In this document: positions 19,551-29,379 of the stretch, in pieces
How the letters are laid out: each line of letters starts with the position of its first letter
How positions within the stretch are numbered: the first letter of the stretch is position 1
Source: Burkholderiaceae bacterium
Lineage (GTDB): Bacteria > Pseudomonadota > Gammaproteobacteria > Burkholderiales > Burkholderiaceae_F
Reading direction: 5' to 3'
Length of the DNA: 64,000 nt
Assembly (NCBI GenBank): GCA_019236735.1
Contig: JAFAIM010000012.1
Coordinates: 1 to 64,000, forward strand
Notes under the pieces: generated by a model
The model's input: the letters and a program-made list of their open reading frames with translations, nothing else
The model's database searches: none
Told to the model about the DNA's origin: nothing
Program-made: the position numbers and the translations under genes

Positions 19551-20717
19551 TCACTTGCCCTTTGGCTTCGTGGACGCGGACGCCTTCTCTGCAACCGGGG
19601 TCAGCAGATCGTTGAGCGGGCGGAAAATCTGGTCGTACTGGTAGACGGGAATCTGGAACTCGTACGCCTGCGCTCGCGAGTTGATCGCCGCGGCCTCCTC
19701 CGCAGGGTTGCGCTTGCCAGCGCCCGCTGCACTTGCGGAGTTGGCACCTGCAGCGCTTGCGGCGCTTTTGTTGCCGGCCCCGCCGGCACTCGACTTGGAC
19801 TCGGATGCGGAAGTCTTCTGCTCCAGCGCGAACCGTTTCGCCGCGTCTGCATCGACTGCTGCATTCAGCCGGATCCACGCGGACGTTGGGTCGCGAGTGC
19901 CATCGACGACGATCTGCAGGCCGTCGAAAGTGCGGAAGATCGCTTCGCTGGCCTTTTCTAACGGTTCGGAGGGGCGCTCTTTGACGTCCTCGACAGTGAG
20001 GCGCGCCACCACGTCGCCCACAGCATCGATCAGCGCATTGGAGCCCGCTTTGCGCCCTGGCGGAACTCCGTGCAGGGTGAAATCGGGAGCGCCGCGCGGT
20101 TCGCGCGCGAGCCAGTACGACGGGCCTGACAGAGGATGGATCGCGACGTGCTGCACCTGGTCGGCCGGGATGTCGAGCACCTGGGCCTGGATCCAGCGCG
20201 CCGGCTGCGGATCGGCTTCGACTCGCGGCCGCGCCCACAGCGCAGCGGGGCTACCCGACACGCGCACGTAGTTGCCGTCCGGCTGCGCCTGCCTGCCGAG
20301 CAACAACGACCACGTGTGCGTGCCGGCCACAATGTCGATGCGGACGCTGTGGGAGTGCGCGACATTTTCGTCCTCGACGCCTAAAGTGGCGTAGTGCGCC
20401 GGGTCCGATGTTTTCTGCTCGACCACGCGCAGGCCGGCGAGTTCGATCAGAAGGCTGCGCAGCTTTGCAGCGTCGGCGGGATAGTTGCGCTGCGCGACAA
20501 ACCAGCCGCCGGTCCGGCGCTGCAGCGTTGTCGCCGCACCGTCCGCCCGCGACAAGCGCACCTCGCTGACCGAGTCGAGCGAATCGGCCAGCGCAGGCAG
20601 CACGCGGTGATCGGCCTTGGCCGGCCGTTCGGGGCGGCCGGCGAAGGAGACCCAGATCGCGCCGGCGCCGACGATCAGGGCCGCCACTGCCAAAGCGAGC
20701 AACGGGCGTCTGTTCAT
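19551..20717 (-). CDS. DUF4340-domain protein
   Basis: MNRRPLLALAVAALIVGAG...VSEVRLSRADGAATTLQRRTGGWFVAQRNYPADAAKLRSLLIELAGLRVVEQKTSDPAHYATLGV; in a Gld-type ABC operon. Track ORF extends to 22133 in an unrelated frame. Confidence 0.85.
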   Translation of the reverse strand: MNRRPLLALAVAALIVGAGAIWVSFAGRPERPAKADHRVLPALADSLDSVSEVRLSRADGAATTLQRRTGGWFVAQRNYPADAAKLRSLLIELAGLRVVEQKTSDPAHYATLGVEDENVAHSHSVRIDIVAGTHTWSLLLGRQAQPDGNYVRVSGSPAALWARPRVEADPQPARWIQAQVLDIPADQVQHVAIHPLSGPSYWLAREPRGAPDFTLHGVPPGRKAGSNALIDAVGDVVARLTVEDVKERPSEPLEKASEAIFRTFDGLQIVVDGTRDPTSAWIRLNAAVDADAAKRFALEQKTSASESKSSAGGAGNKSAASAAGANSASAAGAGKRNPAEEAAAINSRAQAYEFQIPVYQYDQIFRPLNDLLTPVAEKASASTKPKGK

Positions 20718-22732
20718 CGTGCCGCGGCTGCTTCGGAAGCGGCGCCGGCGGCGGGCACAGCACCGTCGGCGGGCGCCGCTGCCTCTGTAGAGGAGGCCGC
20801 CGAGCGGCGGCGCCGCGCGAGCGCGGCGACGAGTCCCGCCAGCAGCGCAAACACAGCGGGCGCCACGACGATGTCGATCAGCTTCAATCGCGCGCCAAGC
20901 CTCTGGATGCCACGATCCAGCCCGAGCTTGACGTCGCGCAGCTCCTTGCGGATTCGCAGCCTTTCCTTCTGGAAACGCTGCAGTTCGCGCTCCTGGTCGG
21001 CCGTCAGGATCGTCTCCGACGGCGCGCGAGCGCCTGGGTTTTGATCCGGCCGGTCCGCTTGCAGCGCGTTGAGCTTCTGTTCGGTCTGTGCCAGCTCCGC
21101 CTCGAGCTGCTTCTGCTCGGCGAGGAAGCGATCCTCGGCAGCCGCGCGCAGCGAGTCGACACGCTCGAACGGCCGCAGGAAGCTCGCCCTGCCGCGCACG
21201 CTGATCAGGTCGCTGCTGCCCGCCAGATTGTCGAGCGCGTTCCAGACGAAGTCTCCGTTGTTGGCCCACGCCGATGCGGTGCGCTGGCCAAGGAAGCTGT
21301 CCCACCGCACCCACAGCATGTCCGCCAGCATGTCGGCATCGGCCACGACGATGAGGTTCAACGGCTTGCTCGATGCGGCGAGTGGCGCGGCGCCGGCTCC
21401 GACCGCAACTCCGGCCGGCGGGCCGTTTGGATACGCGGTCTTGACGGTCCCGGTCACGCGTGCTGCCACCGTGTATCGCTCGCCGCTGGGTTGGAAACCT
21501 TGGCGCAGCGCGGCCGGGTCGGTCAGCTGCGCGAGGCGCTGCGCCGGGATCGGCGCTGCTTGACTGCTCGACTGGATCAATGGTTCGAAGCGCACGCCGG
21601 CGTCCTTCTTCTGGCGCAGGATTCCTGCCGTCTCCACCGTGATCTGCGTCAGCCCCGAAGTGATCACGTCGTTCGGGTCGAGTGAGCGAGGACCGAAACC
21701 AATGATTGCGAGGTGCCGCTGTGGTGGCTCGTTTTCGCGCACGCGGATCGTCAACCCCTGCTGCAGGTCGCCCAACACTTCGTTCGGGTCGAAGGACACG
21801 CCCCACGACGACAGCAGCGGCTCCAAGCTCGACGCGCGGGGAGCAGCGCCAGGTCCGTTCGCCGGCGTGTCCTGCTCGGCGATCGGGTCGACGAACACCA
21901 GCAGGCGCCCGCCGCGCATCGCGTACTGGTCGATCGCGTATAGCGCGGGCGCCGGTAGATCCTTCGGATGCACGATCACCAGAACGTCGATGTCCGGATC
22001 GATCTGCGTGATCGAGCTCGAAAGATTGCGCACCGTAAACAGCTGCCGCGCCTGCGAGTAGACGAGCCAGGGCGAATGGGGTTGCTCGGTCGCTGGATCG
22101 AACCCGCCCGACATCGGAAGCGACGACAGCCACCCGATCACGGGCTTCTTCGGCTGCGTCAATTCCACCAGCAGCTTGGCCACGTCGTATTCGAGAAACG
22201 GCTCCTTCGCCGGGTCGAGAAAGTCGATGACTGCACGCCCGTCGGTGCTGTTGGTGCCGGCCAAGCCGAGGTACAGTGAAGTTCCGGAGCTGTCCACCGG
22301 CACCGCGCGGACCCCGAACTCGGTGGCTCGGTCCTCGTCCTCGGAAAACGGCTGTGGATCGATCACGTGCACCTGGACCTTGCCGCCGCTGCGCGAGGCG
22401 ATCTCCTGCAGGAATTCACGCACGCGCTGGCCGTACACGCGCACCACCGGAAGGCGCGAGGCGGCGCGCTCGGAGTAGAAGTAGTACAGGTTCAGCGGCT
22501 CCTGGATGGACCGCAGGATGTGCCGTGTGCCGGGCGTCAGCGTGTACATGTGGTGTTCGGTCAGATCCAGCTGCACCCCCCGCAGCAGTTGACTGCTCAA
22601 CACCGTCAAGCCAACGAACAGAATTCCCAGCGCAACCAATGCACCGCCGCCCGCCGTCCATTTGCGCCACACCGGGCGCGACATCGACATTTTCAGGTTC
22701 CGATCCTCAAATTCTCGCGACGCTCCTGGCAC
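20714..22732 (-). CDS. GldG-family ABC-type transport auxiliary protein
   Basis: TLTPGTRHILRSIQEPLNLYYFYSERA...VQVHVIDPQPFSEDEDRATEFGVRAVP; C-terminal TM; ATGA overlap with the DUF4340 gene. Confidence 0.88.
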   Translation of the reverse strand: MPGASREFEDRNLKMSMSRPVWRKWTAGGGALVALGILFVGLTVLSSQLLRGVQLDLTEHHMYTLTPGTRHILRSIQEPLNLYYFYSERAASRLPVVRVYGQRVREFLQEIASRSGGKVQVHVIDPQPFSEDEDRATEFGVRAVPVDSSGTSLYLGLAGTNSTDGRAVIDFLDPAKEPFLEYDVAKLLVELTQPKKPVIGWLSSLPMSGGFDPATEQPHSPWLVYSQARQLFTVRNLSSSITQIDPDIDVLVIVHPKDLPAPALYAIDQYAMRGGRLLVFVDPIAEQDTPANGPGAAPRASSLEPLLSSWGVSFDPNEVLGDLQQGLTIRVRENEPPQRHLAIIGFGPRSLDPNDVITSGLTQITVETAGILRQKKDAGVRFEPLIQSSSQAAPIPAQRLAQLTDPAALRQGFQPSGERYTVAARVTGTVKTAYPNGPPAGVAVGAGAAPLAASSKPLNLIVVADADMLADMLWVRWDSFLGQRTASAWANNGDFVWNALDNLAGSSDLISVRGRASFLRPFERVDSLRAAAEDRFLAEQKQLEAELAQTEQKLNALQADRPDQNPGARAPSETILTADQERELQRFQKERLRIRKELRDVKLGLDRGIQRLGARLKLIDIVVAPAVFALLAGLVAALARRRRSAASSTEAAAPADGAVPAAGAASEAAAAR

Positions 22733-22751
22733 CCGTTTCCATCATGCGATC

Positions 22752-23486
22752 TCAATCCGACTTGTGCAGGTCGAGCAGAACCACGCTCGCAGCCAGGAAG
22801 CAGCCCATCGTTACGACGAAGAACAGGACATCGCGCAAATCGATGACGCCTTTGGCAATCGTCTCGAAGTGCGTCAGGAACGACAGCGACGCAACAGCAT
22901 CGACGATCCCGGAGGGAGCCCAGCCGCGGAACGCGTCCAGCACCATCGGAAGGCCTGCCAGCAGCAGGGCGAAACACGCTGCGACTCCCAGGATGAACGC
23001 CACCACCGCGTTGCGCGTCAGCGCCGACATGCACGAGCCCACGGCGAGCAGCCCGCCCGCCATCAGCAGACTGCCGAGATAGCCGGTGACGATGGCGCCG
23101 TTGTCGGGGTGCCCGAGATAGTTCACCGTGATCCAGATCGGGAACGTCAGCGCCAGCGCGAGTGCGGCACACGCCCACGCTGCCAGGAACTTGCCGGCCA
23201 CCGCGTGCCACAGCGTGATCGGTTGTGTCATCAAAAGCTCGATGCTGCCGCTGCGGCGCTCGTCCGACCAAAGCCGCATCGAGATCGCCGGGATCAGGAA
23301 CAGGTACAGCCACGGATGGAAGATGAAGAACGGCTCGAGATCGGCCTGACCACGCTCGAAGAAGCCCCCGAGATAAAAGGTGAACCACGCCGCCAGGACG
23401 AGGAAGATCACGATGAACACGTACGCGAGAGGAGTTACGAAGTACGCACCCAGCTCGCGCCGGAAGATGATTCCGATGTTTCGCAT
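22752..23486 (-). CDS. ABC-2-type permease (GldF-like)
   Basis: RELGAYFVTPLAYVFIVIFLVLAAWFTFYLGGFFERGQADLEPFFIFHPWLYLFLIPAISMRLWSDERRSGSIELLMTQPI. Confidence 0.92.
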   Translation of the reverse strand: MRNIGIIFRRELGAYFVTPLAYVFIVIFLVLAAWFTFYLGGFFERGQADLEPFFIFHPWLYLFLIPAISMRLWSDERRSGSIELLMTQPITLWHAVAGKFLAAWACAALALALTFPIWITVNYLGHPDNGAIVTGYLGSLLMAGGLLAVGSCMSALTRNAVVAFILGVAACFALLLAGLPMVLDAFRGWAPSGIVDAVASLSFLTHFETIAKGVIDLRDVLFFVVTMGCFLAASVVLLDLHKSD

Positions 23487-23574
23487 GGTTTTTACACGGC
23501 TTGGCGAGGCTTCATGCGCTGCAGAGACACCCGGCTCCCGGGTGTCGTGACAATCATCGGACGTTCGCGCAATT

Positions 23575-24501
23575 TCATTGGCTCGTCATCATCCGGAACA
23601 CTTCATCCAGGCGACCGGGCTCAACGCGCAGCGCCGTGACGTAGATGCCGGCGTGCGTGATCCGGTCGCTGACCGGTTCGAGGATCGCAGCTCCATTATC
23701 GGCGAGCACAGTGAGCCTGCCCGCGCGCTCGTCCACTTCGACCGTCGACACGTTCGGCACGCCAGCCACCGCTTCGCGCGCCGCGGCAAGCTGCTCCGGC
23801 CGCTCCAGCTGCAGCGATACGGCATTGTGATAGCGCGAGCGTGCTGCGAGACCCGCGGGAGTGTCGTCGGCGACCAGGCGCCCGCGCGCGATCACCATCG
23901 CGCGGGTGCATACCGCGTCGACCTCCTCCAGGATATGAGTGGAGAGCACGATGATCTTGTCGCGCGAGATCTCGTTGATCAGTGTGCGCACCTCGTGTTT
24001 CTGGTTCGGATCGAGGCCGTCCGTCGGTTCGTCCAGGATCAGAACGGGGGGATCGTGCACGATCGCCTGTGCAAGGCCGACGCGACGGCGAAACCCTTTT
24101 GACAAGGTTTCAATGGTCTGGTTCAGCACCGGAGCCAGCGCAAGCCTTTCGATCGCAGTATCCAAGCGCGTCTGCCGCGCGGCGCCACGCAATCCGCGCA
24201 GGTCGGCAACGAACTCAAGGAATGCGCGCGCGGTCATCTCGCCGTACAGCGGCGCACCCTCGGGCAGGTAGCCGATGCAGGACTTCGCGGCCATGGGGTC
24301 GGTTTCCACATCGTGGCCATGGATCCACGCGCGACCCGATGTGGGTGCGATAAACCCGGTCAGCATCCGCATCGTCGTGGTCTTTCCGGCGCCGTTCGGC
24401 CCGAGGAAGCCGAGCACCTCGCCCGGCCGCACCTCGAAACTCAGATCGTCCACTGCGGTCAGCGCGCGGTACCGTTTGGTCAGGTGTTCGGTCTTGATCA
24501 T
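23575..24501 (-). CDS. ABC transporter ATP-binding protein (GldA-like)
   Basis: MIKTEHLTKRYRALTAVDDLSFEV, Walker A GPNGAGKTTT, signature LSKGFRRRVGLAQAIVHDPPVLILDEPTDGLDP. Confidence 0.93.
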   Translation of the reverse strand: MIKTEHLTKRYRALTAVDDLSFEVRPGEVLGFLGPNGAGKTTTMRMLTGFIAPTSGRAWIHGHDVETDPMAAKSCIGYLPEGAPLYGEMTARAFLEFVADLRGLRGAARQTRLDTAIERLALAPVLNQTIETLSKGFRRRVGLAQAIVHDPPVLILDEPTDGLDPNQKHEVRTLINEISRDKIIVLSTHILEEVDAVCTRAMVIARGRLVADDTPAGLAARSRYHNAVSLQLERPEQLAAAREAVAGVPNVSTVEVDERAGRLTVLADNGAAILEPVSDRITHAGIYVTALRVEPGRLDEVFRMMTSQ

Positions 24502-24566
24502 TTCAGCAGTGTGCGGGCAGCCAGATGAATGATGCTCGCATTCGATTGCAAATACCCTCGCCCACA

Positions 24567-25451
24567 TCAGCGGTCCGCATCGTTCCCCATCTCACGGCGC
24601 TTCTTCAACTCTGCACAAGGATCGGGGCGCCGCTGAATCGGCGTGAAAAAGACCGCATCGTACGCATCCTGGGGCACGGAGTCGGCCGGCTCGTCGCGTT
24701 CAATCAGCGCGATGCTGATCACGCGGTCGCGCTGCGGCGCAGGCAAAAAGCGCGCCACGCCGATGTCGCGGCGCACGTGTCCGTCCCCGGTGAACAAGAT
24801 CACCCCACGCTCCAGATACGGGCGAATCGACAGCGCCAGCGTGGCATCACGTGCGATCTGCGCACGCGCGAGTCCCGGCAGCAAGTGCGACGGCAGTTCG
24901 TGGCAATGGCCTTGCGCGATCGCTTGTTGCTGGGCATCCAGCAAATCTGCGGGCACCGGATCGAGACCAAACTGGCGCAGCTGCTCTGCCTCGAGTACTG
25001 CGACCAAGCCCTCCCTGGACACGCGCATCGCGTCCGCGCGCGAAAGATCGGCGGCAACGATCGGCAACCTGTATCGAAGTCCCAGCTCGAGAAGAGGCCG
25101 ATACAGGTCCCAGTTCCACCCGCGGTCTCCCAGCGCGACGAGGCGCTCGGCACGTTGCGCTTCGCTGCCGTCGTCCTCGGCAATCACCCGATCGATGTCG
25201 GCCTGGCGTTCGCGGTCGAACTGCTCGAATGCGAGCGCCGGCCGCAGGCCAGCCAGCAGCACGCTCGCCAGCGCGCTCGCCTCCACCGCGTGTTGCGGGG
25301 AATTGTCGTGGATCTCGCCGAGCAGCACGATCGGGCGTCGTTGCATCTGCGCTGCCAGCGCCGGCGCATCGAAGGCGCCGTCGCGTTCGGGGTCAGTTGT
25401 GCACCCCGCAAGCGCGAGCGCGCCGGTAGCTGCACGCAGGAAGCGCAACAT
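24567..25451 (-). CDS. ChaN-family lipoprotein
   Basis: Lipobox LALAGC; RRPIVLLGEIHDNSPQHAVEASAL...FEQFDRERQADIDRVIAEDD. Confidence 0.9.
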   Translation of the reverse strand: MLRFLRAATGALALAGCTTDPERDGAFDAPALAAQMQRRPIVLLGEIHDNSPQHAVEASALASVLLAGLRPALAFEQFDRERQADIDRVIAEDDGSEAQRAERLVALGDRGWNWDLYRPLLELGLRYRLPIVAADLSRADAMRVSREGLVAVLEAEQLRQFGLDPVPADLLDAQQQAIAQGHCHELPSHLLPGLARAQIARDATLALSIRPYLERGVILFTGDGHVRRDIGVARFLPAPQRDRVISIALIERDEPADSVPQDAYDAVFFTPIQRRPDPCAELKKRREMGNDADR

Positions 25452-25510
25452 GGAGAGAATCGGATTGCTGCGACACTACCATATGGAGGGCGGCACATCG
25501 GGAGCGGGCG

Positions 25511-26098
25511 ATGGGCAAAGGCAGACTGGAAGCGTTCAGCGACGGCGTGATCGCGGTGATCATTACGATCATGGTGCTCGAGTTGAAGGTGCCGCGGGGC
25601 TCGCAGCTGGCGGACCTGATCCAGCTTGGTCCGGTTTTCTTCAGCTACATACTGAGCTTCGTGTATGTCGGTATCTACTGGAACAACCATCATCACATGC
25701 TGCATACGGTGCGGCACGTGACGGGCGGCATCCTTTGGGCCAATTTGCACCTGCTGTTCTGGCTGTCGCTGGTACCGTTCACGACCGCATGGATGGCGGA
25801 AAACCATTTCGCGACCTGGCCGACCTTTGTGTACGGGCTGGTTTTGCTGCTTGCGGCGATCTCCTACTTTCTGCTGCAGACGTGCGTGATCCGCACCCAC
25901 GGCGCCGGTTCACTGCTCGCCAAAGCCGTCGGAGTCGATTTGAAGGGGAAGCTCTCGCCCGTCCTGTACATCGCTGCGATTGCTTTGGGATTTGCCGATA
26001 CGCGGCTCGCACTCGCGGTCTATGTGCTGGTGGCGTTGATCTGGCTGATACCCGACCGGCGCATCGAGAAGCTGGTAGCGGGGACCGAAGGCGAGTAG
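25511..26098 (+). CDS. TMEM175-family (DUF1211) potassium-channel-like protein
   Basis: RLEAFSDGVIAVIITIMVLELKVP (FSDG motif) ... SYILSFVYVGIYWNNHHHMLH. Confidence 0.93.
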   Translation: MGKGRLEAFSDGVIAVIITIMVLELKVPRGSQLADLIQLGPVFFSYILSFVYVGIYWNNHHHMLHTVRHVTGGILWANLHLLFWLSLVPFTTAWMAENHFATWPTFVYGLVLLLAAISYFLLQTCVIRTHGAGSLLAKAVGVDLKGKLSPVLYIAAIALGFADTRLALAVYVLVALIWLIPDRRIEKLVAGTEGE

Positions 26099-26196
26099 CT
26101 AGATAGGCTGCCACGTAGCTGTACAACATTCCTCTTCGATCCGCTCCATTTTGAGGTGGTTCAGCCGACCGTTCGGCGCGCCAGGGCTCGTCGGTT

Positions 26197-27162
26197 ATGC
26201 TCGGTGACATCGAACAAGGAGGGGCCATTTTGGCGCAGTTCGCGCAGGCCATGTTGGAGGCGCTCCGCAGGCGGCCCCGCAGCATTGCGCCGAAATTCTT
26301 CTACGACCAGCGGGGCATGCAGCTTTTCGAGCGGATCTGCCTTCTGGACGAGTACTACTTAACGCGCACCGAGACTGCGCTGCTGCGCGAGCATGCCGGG
26401 CAGATCGCGGCGTTGATCGGGCCGCGGGCCGAGCTGGTGGAGTTCGGTGCGGGCAGTCCCGACAAAGCGAAGATCGTGCTGGATGCGCTCGCGCAGCCGG
26501 CACTGTACGTGCCGGTGGATCTTTCGGTTGAGGGACTTAGCGCGGCAAGGCGCGAGCTGGAACGCGCGTACCCGGGCCTGCGCGTCGAACCGCTGGCGGC
26601 CGATCTGATGGCGCCATTTTCGCTGCCGGATCGCAGCTCGACACGAGGCTGCCGCGCTGGTTTGTTTCTCGGTTCGACGATCGGCAATTTCTCTCCGGTT
26701 GAAGCGCGCGACTTTTTGGCACGCGCTGCCCGTGCGCTCAATGGCGGAGCGTTGCTGGTTGGGGTCGATTTGGTGAAGGATCCGGCGCGCTTACATCGCG
26801 CCTACAACGATGCCCAAGAAGTCACTGCCGCCTTTAACCGCAACCTGCTGGTACGCGCCAACCGGGAGCTCGGAGCGGATTTCGACCCTACCGGATTTCA
26901 TCACTACGCGTTTTATCAGCCCGACGAACAACGGATCGAGATGCATCTTGTCAGCGCGCGGCGCCAAGTGGTGCACCTTTGTGGTCAGGAGTTCGAATTC
27001 GCCGATGGCGAGAGCCTTCATACCGAGAATTCGTACAAGTACACCGTTGAGGGCTTTCACGCACTGGCCCGCCAGGTAGGTCTCGCGCCCGGCCCCGTCT
27101 GGTGCGACCGCGAGCGCCTTTTTAGCCTGCACTGGTTGGCGCAAGCGGCGCAAAGCGCCTAG
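26197..27162 (+). CDS. egtD: L-histidine N-alpha-methyltransferase (EgtD-like)
   Basis: LRRRPRSIAPKFFYDQRGMQLFERICLLDEYYLTRTE...VEFGAGSPDKAKIVLDAL...LFLGSTIGNFSPVEARDFL...HTENSYKYTVEGF. Confidence 0.93.
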   Translation: MLGDIEQGGAILAQFAQAMLEALRRRPRSIAPKFFYDQRGMQLFERICLLDEYYLTRTETALLREHAGQIAALIGPRAELVEFGAGSPDKAKIVLDALAQPALYVPVDLSVEGLSAARRELERAYPGLRVEPLAADLMAPFSLPDRSSTRGCRAGLFLGSTIGNFSPVEARDFLARAARALNGGALLVGVDLVKDPARLHRAYNDAQEVTAAFNRNLLVRANRELGADFDPTGFHHYAFYQPDEQRIEMHLVSARRQVVHLCGQEFEFADGESLHTENSYKYTVEGFHALARQVGLAPGPVWCDRERLFSLHWLAQAAQSA

Positions 27163-27188
27163 AACTAATTTAGCGTCCACGCCGCGAG

Positions 27189-27983
27189 TTACCGCAGCAG
27201 TTCGGCCGTCAGGTCGACCGACACACACACCAGCAGCGCCGCGAAGACGCGCTTGAGCAAGTGCACAGGCAACCGGTGGGCCAGGTTGGCTCCCAGCGGC
27301 GCTGCGGCGATGGCCGCCAGCGAAGCGCCCAGCACGCCCGGCACGAACACGTAACCCACGCATGCTGCACACCGCGCCGCGTGACCGGCGAACAGGTATC
27401 CGCTCAAGCCCGCGACAGCAAGCGGCAGTCCCAGAGCCGAGGCGGTTCCGATTGCCCGCTTCATCGGAAGGTACCGCGCAAGCAAAGGCACGGAGAGAAG
27501 TCCGCCGCCGACTCCAGCAAGAGCCGATAGCAGTCCGATGGCGACGCTGTAGGCCCGCATCCAGGCACCCCGCATCGCGGCGGCCGAATCCGGCTCGCGT
27601 GTTGCTTTCAGCGGCGCGACGAGTTGGCGGGCGGCGAGCAGAGCGAAGCAAACGAAGGCCGCGAGCGCGAAGCGCGCACCCGCCGCGCACGCGACTACCG
27701 TTCCGACCAGCGCTCCGGCGGCGACCCCTGGAGCCAGCCTGCGGAACGCCCGCCAGTCGATTGCACCGCGCACCGCGTGCGCGCTGGCGCTCGAAATCGA
27801 CGTTGGGATCACGATCGCCAGCGCAGTGGCCATCGCCACCGGCGCCGCATCCTCGCCACCGATCCCCAGCCACCCTGACCACATCATCAGGGCGGGCACG
27901 ATGACGGTGCCGCCGCCGATTCCCAGCAATCCGGCCAACAGGCCTGAACACAGCCCGATGCACAGGCAGAGACTCCAGATCAT
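27189..27983 (-). CDS. TauE/SafE-family membrane transporter
   Basis: GLLAGLLGIGGGTVIVPALMMWSG and second repeat SALAGVGGGLLSVPLLARYLPMKRAIGTASALGLPLA. Confidence 0.92.
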   Translation of the reverse strand: MIWSLCLCIGLCSGLLAGLLGIGGGTVIVPALMMWSGWLGIGGEDAAPVAMATALAIVIPTSISSASAHAVRGAIDWRAFRRLAPGVAAGALVGTVVACAAGARFALAAFVCFALLAARQLVAPLKATREPDSAAAMRGAWMRAYSVAIGLLSALAGVGGGLLSVPLLARYLPMKRAIGTASALGLPLAVAGLSGYLFAGHAARCAACVGYVFVPGVLGASLAAIAAAPLGANLAHRLPVHLLKRVFAALLVCVSVDLTAELLR

Positions 27984-28016
27984 CGGCGTGGGCCGCAGAC
28001 TCGATTCGGACCGGCC

Positions 28017-28640
28017 CTATCGAATCGGGCGCCGCAAGCCACTGGCTTGCATGCGCGTGGCCTTCGTGAGCGCTCGCCGGAAGTGGTCTGCGCGCATCGT
28101 GTACTGCCGTGCGTTTACGCAGATCGCGTCGAGTTCACGATCCGTCAGCCGGCGAACGACGCGCGCAGGACTTCCTTGCAGCAGCACCCCAGGCTCGAAG
28201 CTGCGCCCCGCCGGAACCAGCGAGGCAGCTGCCACCACGGTGTCGTCACCGATGGTGGCGGCATCCATCACGACCGCATGCATACCAATTAGGCAGCGGT
28301 CGCCGATGTGCGCGCCGTGAATCGCTGCCAAGTGGCCGATCGAGACCTGGTTGCCGACGCTGGTCGCCCCACCCGGCAAGCAGTGGATGACCGCGCCATC
28401 CTGCACGTTGCTGTCGGACCCGATTCGGATCGGGCCGTTGTCCGCACGGACCACCGCGCAGAACCAGACGCTCGAGCGTTCGCCCAGTTCCACATCCCCG
28501 ACGAGACAAGCGCCGTCGGCTACGTAGCTGTGCGGCCCCAAGCGCGGCGCGGAGTTATCCAGCGCGAAGGTGCAAGCATCTCGGGGCGGGCGCTGCCGCA
28601 GATCCCAATGCGCGGCCGCGCGGCAGGCGACGAGTTTCAT
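28017..28640 (-). CDS. Gamma-carbonic-anhydrase-family protein
   Basis: Left-handed beta-helix hexapeptides: VGDVELGERSSVWFCAVVRADNGPIRIGSDSNVQDGAVIHCL...VSIGHLAAIHGAHIGDRCLIGMHAVVMDAATIGDDTVVAA. Confidence 0.92.
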   Translation of the reverse strand: MKLVACRAAAHWDLRQRPPRDACTFALDNSAPRLGPHSYVADGACLVGDVELGERSSVWFCAVVRADNGPIRIGSDSNVQDGAVIHCLPGGATSVGNQVSIGHLAAIHGAHIGDRCLIGMHAVVMDAATIGDDTVVAAASLVPAGRSFEPGVLLQGSPARVVRRLTDRELDAICVNARQYTMRADHFRRALTKATRMQASGLRRPIR

Positions 28641-28758
28641 GCAGCAAGCGTGAGGCTGCAGTTCGCCATGGTCCAGCCGAAAAATGCGCGCCGTGCGTAG
28701 CGAATTCGCCCGCGCGCGAACGACAGAAGTCGTGTTGAGAAGAGGCTACGTGCGAGAA

Positions 28759-29181
28759 CTAACCCTGCGTCAGCGCACGGATCACGCGCTCGGCGTCCTC
28801 ACGCGAATCGAGCGCGATGTAGGCGATGAACTGGGTACCGAGCACAACCGATGAGAAACCGCGCATGTTGATCCCGCCTTGCGCGATCTTCAGAGCGATG
28901 CTCGCCGCAATCCCCGGGCGGTCGCGTCCCATCACCCGCACCGAGTGCACCGTATGGGAGGCACTGAAGCCGACTTGCCCGGCTGCAGCGATTTCCCCGT
29001 CGCCCTGGAGCGGCGTCACGAAAACGACCCCCTTTCCCGGCTGATCGGGAGCGCGCCGCGAGATAATGCATTGCAGGTCCGCCCCGGCGTCGCTCAACGC
29101 TTTCAGCGCCTCTGCCAGTGCTCCTGGCCGGTCGGAGATCGGTGCGGCCCAAACATCGACGGATTCCACGAACAGGCCCAT
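28759..29181 (-). CDS. Tandem-ACT-domain protein (glycine-cleavage-repressor-like)
   Basis: VDVWAAPISDRPGALAEALKALSDAGADLQCIISRR...MGRDRPGIAASIALKIAQGGINMRGFSSVVLG. Confidence 0.8.
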   Translation of the reverse strand: MGLFVESVDVWAAPISDRPGALAEALKALSDAGADLQCIISRRAPDQPGKGVVFVTPLQGDGEIAAAGQVGFSASHTVHSVRVMGRDRPGIAASIALKIAQGGINMRGFSSVVLGTQFIAYIALDSREDAERVIRALTQG

Positions 29182-29379
29182 CGCGACTCTCCTCTCGGGG
29201 CGAACGACCGCGCAGCCCGGTCCCGGCCGGTGCCGCAACCTGCGCCCACTGTAATCGAAGGCTCGCGCCCGGTGCAAACCAGATAAAGATGGGGCGGCAG
29301 CCGCATGGTGCGGCCGCCCGGGACCGAGCCGCCGCCGGGCCTGGTGGCATGGGCGCGCGGCCTTACTGTCTGTGCGAAT

